Assembly (NCBI GenBank): GCA_900545315.1
Contig: UQYM01000009.1
Coordinates: 3,969-67,968, forward strand
DNA length: 64,000 bases
DNA from: an uncultured Alistipes sp.
GTDB taxonomy: Bacteria; Bacteroidota; Bacteroidia; Bacteroidales; Rikenellaceae
Direction: 5' to 3'
Shown here: piece after piece, positions 27,429-36,437 of the stretch
Numbering within the stretch: the stretch's first letter is position 1
Layout of the letters: every line of letters starts with the position of its first letter
Translations under genes and position numbers: made by a program
The notes under the pieces: generated by a model
The model's database searches: none
Seen by the model: only the letters and a program-made list of their open reading frames with translations
What the model was told of the DNA's origin: nothing

Positions 27429-29864
27429 CTACTCTACATCTTTCTGTTTGCGATAAGCACGCCAGGCAGACACCCCCACGGCAGCAACAACTCCGGCCAA
27501 CAAGATTAACGACGAAATCAGCGTCAACGTGGAGAGCAGCGTATAGTGCGGAGCCCGGAAGCGGAACTCTACCGTGTGCGACCCTTCGGGGAGCACCATG
27601 GCTCGCAGCACATAATCGGCCCGGAAATAGGGAGCCTCCTTGCCATCGATCCAAGCAGTCCACCCTTTCGGATAGTAGATCTCCGAGAAGACGGCCACGC
27701 GCGGCGATGAAGCGGTATATTGGTATCGTTGCAGATTCACACGATATTCGGTCATCGAGATTGTGTCGGTTGAATCACCCACAGCCACAGCCATGTTACC
27801 CACCTGCGTTGCAAACGGTTTATCCACCACCGCCACATGTTTATTGTCCAGACCGTCCAGAGCTGCCAACTCAGCATCAGGACCATCCACCATACGGACT
27901 GAATCGACAAACCATGCAGCACCGTTGGCCTCCGGATTAAGCTGAACGAGCGGTTGTCCCTTTTCGTCCGGAACAATTACATATTTGGTATTGAGCATAT
28001 TGTACACGCCCAAATCCATCTTACTCAAATAATGTTCGATCAGGTCCTGATAACGACCCAGCTTCGCCCCGTGGTAACCACCCACAGACCGATGGAAATA
28101 GGAGGTGGTCGCATCATTAAACGGGCTGACCGTCATATTCAGCACGCGATAGCCCAACTCCTTATCCGCCATGATTTGCTGGTCGGCCTCCGTGGGACGG
28201 AACTCATTGCGAGTCGGTTCCACAAATTTGTCCCGGTCCAAATAACGTAGATTGACCGGCACCATATCGATTATCACGAGCAGTCCCAAGATAGAGACAA
28301 ATGCGCCGCGTTTAATCTTTTGGAGGTAGAACAGCAGTACCATTCCAGCCGTCAATACTATAAACAGCAGCGAACGCAAAGCATCGGCGCGCATCAGGGA
28401 GGCCCGTTCGGCGCGCATAGCGGCAAAGACATCCTCCACCTGCTGCCCACCGAACATTTGGCTGTCACCCTCGCCTGTAAACGACAGCAAGGTACCGCCA
28501 AAGATCAAGAACAGCAACGTGATACCGCCCAAAATGATGGTTGTATATTTCAGCCCTTTGATCAGCTTTTCACGGGGCACCTCCCCGCTCCACAGCCGTT
28601 GCAGGGTCAAGGCGGCCAACAACGGCACGCACCACCCGACGATCACCAAAATGGTCGAAACGGTACGGAATTTATCGTACATCGGGAAGTAGTGGTAGAA
28701 CAACTCCGTGAACCACATCATATTTTTACCCCACGCCAGCAGAATCGCCAGCAGGGCAATCACCGAAATCCAAAGGGTCGAGCGGCGGCGCAGTAAAAAC
28801 AGTCCCAGTACCCCCAGGAACAGCACCACAGCGCCGATATACATCGGTCCAGATGTGATCGGCTGCGGCCCCCAATAAGCGGGCAGATGGGTAGCCATAT
28901 TGCGGGCACCATATTTGGCAAGTGCCTGGGCCACTTCACCATCTTCGCTGAATCCGCCTTCAGAAGAGCCTCCATAGAGATTCGGGATCAACAGATTGAA
29001 CGTCTCGCCCTTGCCATAGCTCCAGGCCGTAGCATACTCCAAATCGAGCCCCTCTTTACCCTCCATGGTCGAGGCCGACGATTTCAGCTCACTTCCTCCG
29101 CGGATCGTATCTTTCGAATGGGTCTGAATGTAGTAGAGCATTCCGGCATTACTGCCCACAGCCAACACGCCGGCCATCAACAGCAAGCCGGTCACCTTGG
29201 CAAAACGCGGAAGGATTTTCTCTTTCCAGGCACGAACCAGTTCACTGATCCAAAATGCCGCAATGATCATTAAAAAGTAGTAGGTAATCTGCGGATGGTT
29301 GGCTCCGATCATAATCGATCCGAAAAATGCCGTCAGTGCGCTACCTACCCACATATTGCGTCGGAAAGCATACCATACTCCTCCGAACAGCATCGGGGCA
29401 AAGGCCAACACCATCATTTTGGTCATGTGCCCGGCACCTATAATAATAAAGAAGTAGGTTGAGAAACCGTAGGCCAGCGACGGGATCAGACCGATCCAGG
29501 GGTTGACCTTCATACAGAGCAACATGCAGAAAAACATCGCCATCGCCAGGAAGGTCAGCGCCGCAGGCTGTCCCAAGAAATAGAACGCTTTGGAGATGGT
29601 TTTGACCAGCGCCCCATCATACTTCATGTTGATCAGGTAGGCCGGCATGCCCGAAAACATATTCCCCTCCCATTGCGGATCCTCACCGTAGGTTTCGCGA
29701 TGCTGCAAAATATCGTGAGTCATGCCCTCATACTGCATGATATCATGCTGGACCAACTCTTTACCCTGGAACTGAGGGGCAAAACAGAAAAGCGTGACCA
29801 CAAGAAAAAGGATCAACGCAACCATATAGGGCAGTGCCCGAGTGACATTCGCTTTATGCTCCAT
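27429..29864 (-). CDS. YfhO-family polytopic membrane protein
   Basis: An 811-residue membrane protein with about a dozen hydrophobic segments in the first 530 residues, an extramembrane domain, and a last segment near residues 780-800. Features of YfhO-type proteins are QHDIMQYEGMTHDI after TM1, PQWEGNMFSGMPAYLI, and the C-terminal SPRVAVFSEIYYPKGWTAWIDG with EGSHTVEFRF. YfhO relatives in Gram-positives glycosylate lipoteichoic acid; in Bacteroidota the role is unknown, so I infer only a glycosyltransferase-C-like envelope function. Probably first gene of the run into ftsX. Confidence 0.8.
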   Translation of the reverse strand: MEHKANVTRALPYMVALILFLVVTLFCFAPQFQGKELVQHDIMQYEGMTHDILQHRETYGEDPQWEGNMFSGMPAYLINMKYDGALVKTISKAFYFLGQPAALTFLAMAMFFCMLLCMKVNPWIGLIPSLAYGFSTYFFIIIGAGHMTKMMVLAFAPMLFGGVWYAFRRNMWVGSALTAFFGSIMIGANHPQITYYFLMIIAAFWISELVRAWKEKILPRFAKVTGLLLMAGVLAVGSNAGMLYYIQTHSKDTIRGGSELKSSASTMEGKEGLDLEYATAWSYGKGETFNLLIPNLYGGSSEGGFSEDGEVAQALAKYGARNMATHLPAYWGPQPITSGPMYIGAVVLFLGVLGLFLLRRRSTLWISVIALLAILLAWGKNMMWFTELFYHYFPMYDKFRTVSTILVIVGWCVPLLAALTLQRLWSGEVPREKLIKGLKYTTIILGGITLLFLIFGGTLLSFTGEGDSQMFGGQQVEDVFAAMRAERASLMRADALRSLLFIVLTAGMVLLFYLQKIKRGAFVSILGLLVIIDMVPVNLRYLDRDKFVEPTRNEFRPTEADQQIMADKELGYRVLNMTVSPFNDATTSYFHRSVGGYHGAKLGRYQDLIEHYLSKMDLGVYNMLNTKYVIVPDEKGQPLVQLNPEANGAAWFVDSVRMVDGPDAELAALDGLDNKHVAVVDKPFATQVGNMAVAVGDSTDTISMTEYRVNLQRYQYTASSPRVAVFSEIYYPKGWTAWIDGKEAPYFRADYVLRAMVLPEGSHTVEFRFRAPHYTLLSTLTLISSLILLAGVVAAVGVSAWRAYRKQKDVE

Positions 29865-29932
29865 GCCGTCAGAAAAAATCTAAGGTTGAGATGCAAAGTA
29901 ACAAAAAATTGTTGAGATAATCCACCGGCGAC

Positions 29933-29963
29933 TTGGCCAATTCGGAAAAAACGCAGATATTTG
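29933..29963 (+). promoter_or_regulatory. Probable promoter of the polyprenyl synthase gene
   Basis: TTGG at 29933-29936, 19-bp spacer, GATATTTG at 29956-29963, one mismatch to TAnnTTTG. It is 22 bases before the ATG. Confidence 0.4.
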
Positions 29964-29985
29964 TACTCTTGATTCCAGAACGTTC

Positions 29986-30960
29986 ATGGTCACACTCGAA
30001 GAGATACAACAACCCATTGCAGACAAGGTCCGCCGCTACGAGAGTTTCATTGCCGAAATTCTGCATAGCGACAGTGCCTATGTCTCTTCGATCTGCAACT
30101 ATATTCTCTCTCATCGGGGTAAACAGATGCGGCCGCTGTTGGTCCTGCTTTCGGCAGCCCTGCACGGTGAGATCGATACCTACAGCTATTTGGGGGCCTC
30201 ACTGGTCGAGATGATGCACACCGCCTCGCTGATTCACGACGATGTGGTGGATGAAGCCTTTGTCCGTCGCGGAGCTCCGTCGGTCAATGCCCTGTGGCGT
30301 TCGCACACCGCTGTGCTGATCGGCGACTATATCTTCGCCCGCACCTATCACGTCTGTATGGAGAAGGGCGGCAACGACATGCTGTTGGAGATCACCCGCT
30401 CCGTTCACGAGATGAGTGAAGGGGAGCTGACCCAGACCGAACTCTCGGAGAGCCTGCGCATGACACGCGAGCTCTACCTCGACATCATTTACAAGAAAAC
30501 GGCCTCACTGTTGGCTGCTTGCAGTGCAATCGGCGCCATCTCGGTCAAAGCTCCGGAAGAACAGGTTGCAGCCATGCGTGCCTACGGCACCAATCTCGGC
30601 ATTGCCTTCCAGATCAAAGATGACATATTGGACTACTCCCCGATGGAGGTGACCGGCAAACCGATGTGCGGCGATATGCGCGAACGCAAAATCACACTGC
30701 CGCTGCTCTATGTTCTGGAAAACAGTTCAGAGGCTGAACGGCGCAAACTGATCGGCAAATTGAGCGACATCCGTCAGAAACCGGACAATGTCGAATATTT
30801 GGCCCGTACGGTTCGTGAACGTGGAGGGCTGGAGCATGCTGCCGAAGTGATGGCACAATATCGGGACAAAGCGCTCACCTCGTTGGAGAGCTATCCCGAT
30901 TCACCGGTTCGCGAGAGCCTGCGCAAGTTGGCTTATTTCGTATTGGAACGCAACAAATAG
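29986..30960 (+). CDS. Trans-polyprenyl diphosphate synthase
   Basis: Class I polyprenyl synthase (IspA/IspB type) that elongates prenyl diphosphates, probably making the menaquinone side chain. 324 residues with GKQMRPLLVLLSA, the first Asp-rich motif DDVVD (85-89) and the second DDILD (212-216), plus the conserved GDYIFA. Length and motif pattern suit a long-chain (octaprenyl-like) synthase rather than a farnesyl synthase, but chain length cannot be read with certainty. ffh follows after 37 bases on the same strand. Confidence 0.9.
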   Translation: MVTLEEIQQPIADKVRRYESFIAEILHSDSAYVSSICNYILSHRGKQMRPLLVLLSAALHGEIDTYSYLGASLVEMMHTASLIHDDVVDEAFVRRGAPSVNALWRSHTAVLIGDYIFARTYHVCMEKGGNDMLLEITRSVHEMSEGELTQTELSESLRMTRELYLDIIYKKTASLLAACSAIGAISVKAPEEQVAAMRAYGTNLGIAFQIKDDILDYSPMEVTGKPMCGDMRERKITLPLLYVLENSSEAERRKLIGKLSDIRQKPDNVEYLARTVRERGGLEHAAEVMAQYRDKALTSLESYPDSPVRESLRKLAYFVLERNK

Positions 30961-30997
30961 GGTCTGTTCGGCCCAATTCACATACACCGATTACGCC

Positions 30998-32332
30998 ATG
31001 TTTGAAAATCTTACCGATAAACTCGAACGGTCATTTCAGATCCTCAAGGGTGAGGGTCGCATCACCGAGATCAATGTCGCCGAAAGCCTCAAAGAGATCC
31101 GACGTGCGTTGATCGATGCCGATGTCAACTACAAAGTTGCTAAAAGTTTCACCGATGAGGTGAAGACCAAAGCACTGGGACAGGACGTTCTCAAGTCCGT
31201 CAAGCCGGGTCAGATGATGACCAAGATCGTGCGCGACGAGTTGGCGGCATTGATGGGCGGCACCATGACCGACATCAAGCTGGAAGGCAATCCGGCCGTT
31301 GTGCTGATTGCCGGTCTGCAAGGTTCCGGTAAGACCACCTTCTCGGGCAAACTGGCCAACCTGATCAAAAGCAAAAAGGGGCGTCAGGTTCTGTTGGTGG
31401 CTGGTGACGTCTATCGGCCGGCAGCGATCGAACAGTTGAAGGTGCTGGGTCAACAGATCGGGGTAGAGGTTTACACCGAAGAGGGCAACAAAAATCCGGT
31501 ACAGATTGCCGAAAACGCCATCCAATACGCCCGCAACAAACACATCAACACGGTGATTGTCGATACGGCAGGTCGTTTGGCGGTGGACGAGCAGATGATG
31601 CAGGAGATTACGGCGATCAAAGCGGCCATCCATCCGAGTGAAACGCTCTTTGTGGTCGATGCAATGACCGGTCAGGATGCGGTCAACACCGCCAAGGAGT
31701 TTAACGATCGCCTCGATTTTGACGGTGTCGTACTGACCAAGCTCGACGGTGATACCCGAGGTGGTGCCGCCATCTCAATCCGTGCCGTGGTCAAAAAACC
31801 GTTGAAGTTTATCAGCTCCGGCGAAAAGATGGATGCCCTGCAGGTGTTCCATCCCGAGCGTATGGCCGACCGTATTTTGGGTATGGGCGATATCGTCTCT
31901 TTGGTCGAAAAGGCCCAGGAACAATACGATGAAGAGGAGGCTCGCCGCCTGAAAAAGAAGTTGGTCAAAAACCAGTTCGACTTCAACGACTTCCTCAACC
32001 AGATCAATCAGATCAAGAAGATGGGCAATCTGAAGGATCTGGCCGGCATGATCCCCGGCGTGGGTAAAATGCTCAAAAACGTCGATATCAACGACGACAT
32101 ATTCAAACAGACCGAGGCTATCATCCACTCGATGACACCGGCCGAACGTGCCGATCCGTCGATCATCAACGGCAGTCGCCGGCAGCGCATTGCCAAAGGT
32201 AGTGGCACCACCCTGCAAGATGTCAATCGACTGCTCAAACAGTTTGAAGACACCCGCAAGGTGATGAAGACCATGGCAGGCGGCATTCCCAAACTTCCTC
32301 GTGGCTTTAATCCAAGAGCCTTCCGCCGGTAA
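30998..32332 (+). CDS. ffh: Signal recognition particle GTPase Ffh
   Basis: SRP54 homologue that binds signal sequences of nascent membrane proteins and 4.5S RNA and docks with FtsY. 444 residues: N domain (about 1-85), G domain with GLQGSGKTTFSGKLA (G1), DTAGR (G3) and TKLDGDTRGGAA (G4 and beyond), and an M domain (from about 325) ending in GGIPKLPRGFNPRAF. G1 reads GKTTFSGKL instead of the common GKTTTTAKL, keeping the P-loop residues. Likely co-transcribed with the polyprenyl synthase gene. Confidence 0.97.
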   Translation: MFENLTDKLERSFQILKGEGRITEINVAESLKEIRRALIDADVNYKVAKSFTDEVKTKALGQDVLKSVKPGQMMTKIVRDELAALMGGTMTDIKLEGNPAVVLIAGLQGSGKTTFSGKLANLIKSKKGRQVLLVAGDVYRPAAIEQLKVLGQQIGVEVYTEEGNKNPVQIAENAIQYARNKHINTVIVDTAGRLAVDEQMMQEITAIKAAIHPSETLFVVDAMTGQDAVNTAKEFNDRLDFDGVVLTKLDGDTRGGAAISIRAVVKKPLKFISSGEKMDALQVFHPERMADRILGMGDIVSLVEKAQEQYDEEEARRLKKKLVKNQFDFNDFLNQINQIKKMGNLKDLAGMIPGVGKMLKNVDINDDIFKQTEAIIHSMTPAERADPSIINGSRRQRIAKGSGTTLQDVNRLLKQFEDTRKVMKTMAGGIPKLPRGFNPRAFRR

Positions 32333-32621
32333 TCGTATCGTAGTTCAAAGGCGACAAATCCGGAATCAATCTGCGCTACCATTTAAGCGACAATTGATTT
32401 AGGTAGAAGGAAGGATAAGAAGAACACAGGACGGCAAGGAATAGAACCTGACCTACAAAGGTTCAGTCTGATGATTTCTTGCGGCCATTGTTTGGAGTTT
32501 GTCGTATATAGGTGAGACTCAATTCTATTACGATCCAACTGCTGTACCGGTTTGCTTCTTACACCTAAAAGCAAATTAAGATTCGAATCAGCGTGAACAT
32601 AAAATAAAAACATAACGCAAT

Positions 32622-33500
32622 ATGAATATCATAGACGGTAAAGAGGTCGCAGCCAAGCTGCGCAAAGAGATTGCGGCCGAAGTAGAGACATGGGTGGCAG
32701 CAGGTCACCGGGCGCCACATCTGGTAGCCATTTTGGTCGGTAACGACGGGGCCAGCCAAACCTATGTCGGACACAAAGAGAAGTGCTGCAAAGAGGTGGG
32801 ATTTCGTTCAACCGTCCTGCGTCTGGACGAATCGATCAGCGAAGCCTATCTGCTGGGCGAGATCACGAAACTGAACAACGATCCCGAAGTGGACGGATTC
32901 ATCGTACAGCTTCCGCTGCCCAAACACATTTCTGAACAGAAGGTGATCGAGGCAATCGACCCCCGCAAAGATGTGGATGGTTTTCACCCGGTCAATACAG
33001 GCCGCATGATCTCCGGTCTGCCGGCTTATCTGCCCGCAACTCCTGACGGCATCCTCGAACTGTTGAAACACTACAATATCGAAACTGCCGGTAAGAGTTG
33101 TGCCGTAATCGGTCGCAGCAACATTGTAGGCCGTCCGATCGCCAACCTGCTCTCTCAGAAAGGTTGGGACTGCACCGTTACGCTGTGCCACAGCCGCACC
33201 AAGAATCTGAAAGAGGTGGTTAGCCAGGCCGATATTATCATTGCTGCTCTGGGACATGCCGAGTTTGTTACGGCCGATATGGTCAAAGAAGGAGCAGTGA
33301 TTATTGACGTAGGAATCACCCGCGTCAAGAGCGACAAGACCAAATCGGGTTGGAAACTGCTTGGTGATGTCAAATTCGACGAAGTGGCACCCAAATGCAG
33401 CTACATTACGCCGGTTCCGGGTGGCGTAGGTCCGATGACCATCATCTCACTGATGAAAAACACGTTGAAAGCCGCTCGTAAAGAGGTGTACAAAGACTAA
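32622..33500 (+). CDS. folD: Bifunctional methylene-THF dehydrogenase/cyclohydrolase
   Basis: Interconverts 5,10-methylene-, methenyl- and 10-formyl-tetrahydrofolate with NADP. 292 residues. The active-site YVGHK (Tyr48, Lys52), VQLPLPKHI and DGFHPVNTGR are visible, as are the dinucleotide-binding GRSNIVGRPIANL and the C-terminal TPVPGGVGPMTI. A 289-base gap with nothing recognised precedes it. It ends at a strong palindromic terminator. Confidence 0.97.
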   Translation: MNIIDGKEVAAKLRKEIAAEVETWVAAGHRAPHLVAILVGNDGASQTYVGHKEKCCKEVGFRSTVLRLDESISEAYLLGEITKLNNDPEVDGFIVQLPLPKHISEQKVIEAIDPRKDVDGFHPVNTGRMISGLPAYLPATPDGILELLKHYNIETAGKSCAVIGRSNIVGRPIANLLSQKGWDCTVTLCHSRTKNLKEVVSQADIIIAALGHAEFVTADMVKEGAVIIDVGITRVKSDKTKSGWKLLGDVKFDEVAPKCSYITPVPGGVGPMTIISLMKNTLKAARKEVYKD

Positions 33501-33516
33501 CTGATCATCCGTCAGC

Positions 33517-33558
33517 AATAAAAAAGCAGGAGAACAATTGTTCTCCTGCTTTTTTATT
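33517..33558 (+). terminator. Strong terminator of folD
   Basis: A perfect 42-base palindrome: both arms are 21 bases (33517-33537 and 33538-33558) centred on CAATTG, with A-rich and T-rich ends. It should work in both directions. It lies 16 bases after the folD stop. Confidence 0.93.
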
Positions 33559-33865
33559 TCAGTTGGCATCCGAGAAAACACCCACCTCCTTTGTTTGCCA
33601 TTGTGGCCCTGTCATTGGGCCCACTATGTTTTGCATCAACGCTTCAAACGATTTTTTCACAGAATAAAATCGTTCAATAAAATTTCAACTGAGAATTAGC
33701 CAGTACGGTCAAAGGCCACTATTCACGTATTTACCCTTCAGAAGGCACCCTATGCAGGAAAAAATAGAGCCAAAGGCTGAAAATTATTGGCCTGGCAATC
33801 ACATAATTACATGTTAGCGAACCAACTCGCTGATGCCCGCCATAACTCACAAAATTTTTCTGCAA
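33559..33865. other. Convergent intergenic region, nothing recognised
   Basis: Between the folD terminator and the 3' end of tadA. No protein-like frame or motif. Confidence 0.45.
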
Positions 33866-34315
33866 TTATTTGCGTAGCTTTTGGAAAAACGAGCGAACCA
33901 AATCTCCACACTCCTGCTCCAATACCCCACTCACGACGGTAGTCTTCGGATGGAACACCGACTGCCCAAGACGTGAAACGCCCCGTTTCGGATCAGCCGC
34001 TCCGTAGATAACTTTGCCAACCTGAGCCCAGTAACAGGCCCCGGCACACATGGTACAAGGTTCGACCGTCACATAAAGGCGACATTCGGCCAAATACTTT
34101 CCTCCAATCGAGGCCGTTGCAGCCGTAATAGCCTGCATCTCGGCATGTGCCGTCGGATCCTTCAAGGTCTCGACCAAATTGTGCCCCCGGCCAACCACCC
34201 GATCGTTCCACACCACCACCGCACCGATGGGAACCTCCCCCAGATCGTATGCCTTGTGTGCTTCTACCAACGCCTGACGCATGAAAAAATCATCTCTGTT
34301 TTGTACGTCGTTCAT
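33866..34315 (-). CDS. tadA: tRNA adenosine(34) deaminase
   Basis: Zinc-dependent deaminase converting A34 to inosine in tRNA-Arg(ACG). From ATG 34315 the protein has 149 residues starting MNDVQNRDDFFMRQAL, the family length. The zinc site is His57-Ala-Glu59 in PTAHAEM and PCTMC (Cys87, Cys90). The reading frame continues about 175 codons upstream, but that part only shadows the start of aspS on the other strand, so it is excluded. A plain cytosine/guanine deaminase is the main alternative; context and the GAVVVWNDRVVGRGHN segment favour TadA. Confidence 0.92.
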   Translation of the reverse strand: MNDVQNRDDFFMRQALVEAHKAYDLGEVPIGAVVVWNDRVVGRGHNLVETLKDPTAHAEMQAITAATASIGGKYLAECRLYVTVEPCTMCAGACYWAQVGKVIYGAADPKRGVSRLGQSVFHPKTTVVSGVLEQECGDLVRSFFQKLRK

Positions 34316-34333
34316 GATAAATTTATACCTTTG
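34300..34333 (+). promoter_or_regulatory. Possible promoter of aspS
   Basis: TACCTTTG at 34326-34333, with TTTG at 34300-34303 (spacing 22, slightly long). It overlaps the 5' end of tadA and would give aspS a leader of about 135 bases. Confidence 0.45.
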
Positions 34334-34449
34334 AGGTCCGTTCAATGAGGCTAACCGGTTCGGGTTGTCTCTGTTACGCCCGCTGCCGGAATGAATACAA
34401 TACGGAGCATGCACAAAACAAGAACAGCATACTCCCCAACTTGTACGAA

Positions 34450-34457
34450 CAAAAATA
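34450..34457 (-). promoter_or_regulatory. Possible -7 box for tadA
   Basis: Reverse-strand TATTTTTG fits TAnnTTTG, about 128 bases upstream of the tadA ATG. No -33 partner. Confidence 0.3.
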
Positions 34458-34472
34458 GTAAAATTCCATATA

Positions 34473-36221
34473 ATGTACAGAACCCACACATGCGGCGAAC
34501 TACGTCTCGCCAATCTATCACAACAAGTCACCCTTGCGGGGTGGGTACAGAAGGTGCGTAACCTCGGTGCAATGACCTTCATTGATATCCGTGACCGATA
34601 CGGTATTACCCAATTGGTAGTCGAAGAGCATTCGCCTGCCGAGGTCAAAGAGGTTGCCGCACAGTTAGGACGTGAGTATGTTATCCAGGCTACGGGTAAA
34701 GTCGTAGAGCGCTCCTCAAAAAACACAAAAATTCCAACCGGTGAAATCGAAGTGGTACTCGACCACCTGAAGATCCTCAACGCCGCCCTGACTCCTCCCT
34801 TCACCATTGAAGATAACAGCGATGGTGGCGACGATCTGCGCATGCGTTATCGGTTCCTCGATCTGCGTCGTAATCCGCTGAAAAATGCCTTGATTCTACG
34901 TCACCGCATCGCGCACGCTACACGCAGCTATCTTGACAGTAAAGGGTTCCTCGAAATCGAAACCCCCTACCTGATCAAATCGACGCCCGAAGGGGCACGC
35001 GACTTCGTGGTTCCCTCCCGCATGAACCCCGGACAGTTCTATGCGCTGCCGCAATCACCTCAGACCTTCAAACAGTTGCTGATGGTATCCGGTTATGACC
35101 GCTACTTCCAAATCGTACGGTGCTTCCGCGATGAGGACCTGCGTGCTGACCGTCAACCCGAGTTCACCCAAATCGACTGCGAAATGTCCTTCGTGGATCG
35201 CGACGATGTGTTGGAAGTCTTCGAAGGCATGGCCAAATACCTGTTCAAAAATATCCTCAACATTGACTTCACCGAGCCCTTCCCGCGTATGACCTGGGCA
35301 GATGCCATGGCCAACTACGGTTCGGACAAACCCGATATCCGTTTCGGAATGACCTTTAACGATATTACCTCGCTTGCACAGGGTAAGGGGTTCGGAGTAT
35401 TTGATTCGGCCGAATATATTGGAGCAATCTGCGCTGAAGAGTGTGCCGGTTACACCCGTAAACAGCTCGACGGCCTGACCGAATTTGTCAAACGGCCTCA
35501 AATCGGAGCCAAAGGGATGGTTTACGTTCGCTGTGAAGCCGACGGCAGCTTCAAATCGAGTGTGGACAAATTCTACACACAAGATGACCTGCGTGCTTGG
35601 GCGGCCAAATGCGGTGCCAAACCGGGCGATCTGCTGTTGATCCTCTCCGGCGCTCGCAAACAGACACTCGGGGCCTTGTGCGAGTTGCGTCTCGAGATGG
35701 GGAACCGTCTGGGACTGCGGGACCACAAGAATTTTGCTCCGCTGTGGATTATCGACTTTCCGCTGTTGGAGTGGGATGATGAGACCAACCGTTTCTACGC
35801 CATGCACCATCCATTCACCTCTCCGAAACTGGAAGACCTCGATCTGTTCGACACCGATCCTGGTAAGGTACGGGCAAACGCCTACGACTTTGTTGTCAAT
35901 GGCGTGGAAGTAGGTGGCGGCTCGTTGCGTATTTTTGATTCGAACCTGCAACGGAAAATGTTCGAGGTACTCGGCTTCACGGATGAATCGGCCGAAAAAC
36001 AGTTCGGCTTCCTGATGAACGCCTTCAAATATGGTGCGCCACCTCACGGAGGTATCGCCTTCGGCTTTGACCGTCTCTGCGCACTGTTTGGAGGAGCGGA
36101 CTCTATCCGTGATTTTATCGCCTTCCCGAAAAACAATGCCGGACGCGATATGATGATCGACTCCCCGTCGGAGATTTCGGATGAGCAGCTCAAAGAGCTT
36201 GCAATCGCCGTGAAAAAATAA
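34473..36221 (+). CDS. aspS: Aspartyl-tRNA synthetase
   Basis: Class II synthetase charging tRNA-Asp. 582 residues: an N-terminal OB-fold anticodon-binding domain (about 1-105), the catalytic core with RYRFLDLRR (motif 1), FRDEDLRADRQPEFTQ (motif 2) and GIAFGFDRLC (motif 3), and the bacterial GAD insertion (about 290-410). The YALPQSPQ and SDKPDIRFG elements are typical of bacterial AspRS. The frame fits the canonical start MYRTHTCGELR at ATG 34473. It is followed by the tRNA-Val gene after a separate promoter. Confidence 0.97.
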   Translation: MYRTHTCGELRLANLSQQVTLAGWVQKVRNLGAMTFIDIRDRYGITQLVVEEHSPAEVKEVAAQLGREYVIQATGKVVERSSKNTKIPTGEIEVVLDHLKILNAALTPPFTIEDNSDGGDDLRMRYRFLDLRRNPLKNALILRHRIAHATRSYLDSKGFLEIETPYLIKSTPEGARDFVVPSRMNPGQFYALPQSPQTFKQLLMVSGYDRYFQIVRCFRDEDLRADRQPEFTQIDCEMSFVDRDDVLEVFEGMAKYLFKNILNIDFTEPFPRMTWADAMANYGSDKPDIRFGMTFNDITSLAQGKGFGVFDSAEYIGAICAEECAGYTRKQLDGLTEFVKRPQIGAKGMVYVRCEADGSFKSSVDKFYTQDDLRAWAAKCGAKPGDLLLILSGARKQTLGALCELRLEMGNRLGLRDHKNFAPLWIIDFPLLEWDDETNRFYAMHHPFTSPKLEDLDLFDTDPGKVRANAYDFVVNGVEVGGGSLRIFDSNLQRKMFEVLGFTDESAEKQFGFLMNAFKYGAPPHGGIAFGFDRLCALFGGADSIRDFIAFPKNNAGRDMMIDSPSEISDEQLKELAIAVKK

Positions 36222-36256
36222 TTTTCGCCCAAAAAAGCATTTTTTGCCTCGGAAAA

Positions 36257-36287
36257 TTTGGAGGTAAAAAGATTTTACCTATCTTTG
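36257..36287 (+). promoter_or_regulatory. Promoter of tRNA-Val
   Basis: TTTG at 36257-36260, 19-bp spacer, TATCTTTG at 36280-36287: ideal match to the phylum consensus, 35 bases before the mature tRNA. Confidence 0.85.
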
Positions 36288-36321
36288 CACTCGCAATCGG
36301 GACAATGATTGCAGCCAAAGA

Positions 36322-36396
36322 GGGAGCTTAGCTCAGTTGGTTCAGAGCATCTGCCTTACAAGCAGAGGGTCGGGGGTTCGATTCCCTCAGCTCCCA
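36322..36396 (+). tRNA. tRNA-Val (anticodon UAC)
   Basis: A 75-base cloverleaf. Acceptor GGGAGCT pairs with AGCTCCC. The D arm is GCTCAGTTGGTTCAGAGC. The anticodon stem TCTGC/GCAGA encloses loop CTTACAA with anticodon TAC at its centre. The T arm has TTCGATT. The discriminator base is A and CCA is not encoded. A promoter precedes and a terminator follows, so it is a single-gene unit. Confidence 0.97.
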
Positions 36397-36401
36397 CAAA
36401 C

Positions 36402-36437
36402 AAAAAGGCTCGCAAAACTGCGAGTCTTTTTTTATTG
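36402..36437 (+). terminator. Terminator after tRNA-Val
   Basis: CTCGCA (36409-36414) and TGCGAG (36419-36424), extended outward by GG/TC and A/T pairs, form a hairpin ending in TTTTTTTATT. Confidence 0.85.

Noticed and set aside
34316..34843. Long N-terminal extension of tadA
   Set aside because: It is the antisense shadow of the aspS 5' end; TadA homology begins exactly at ATG 34315.
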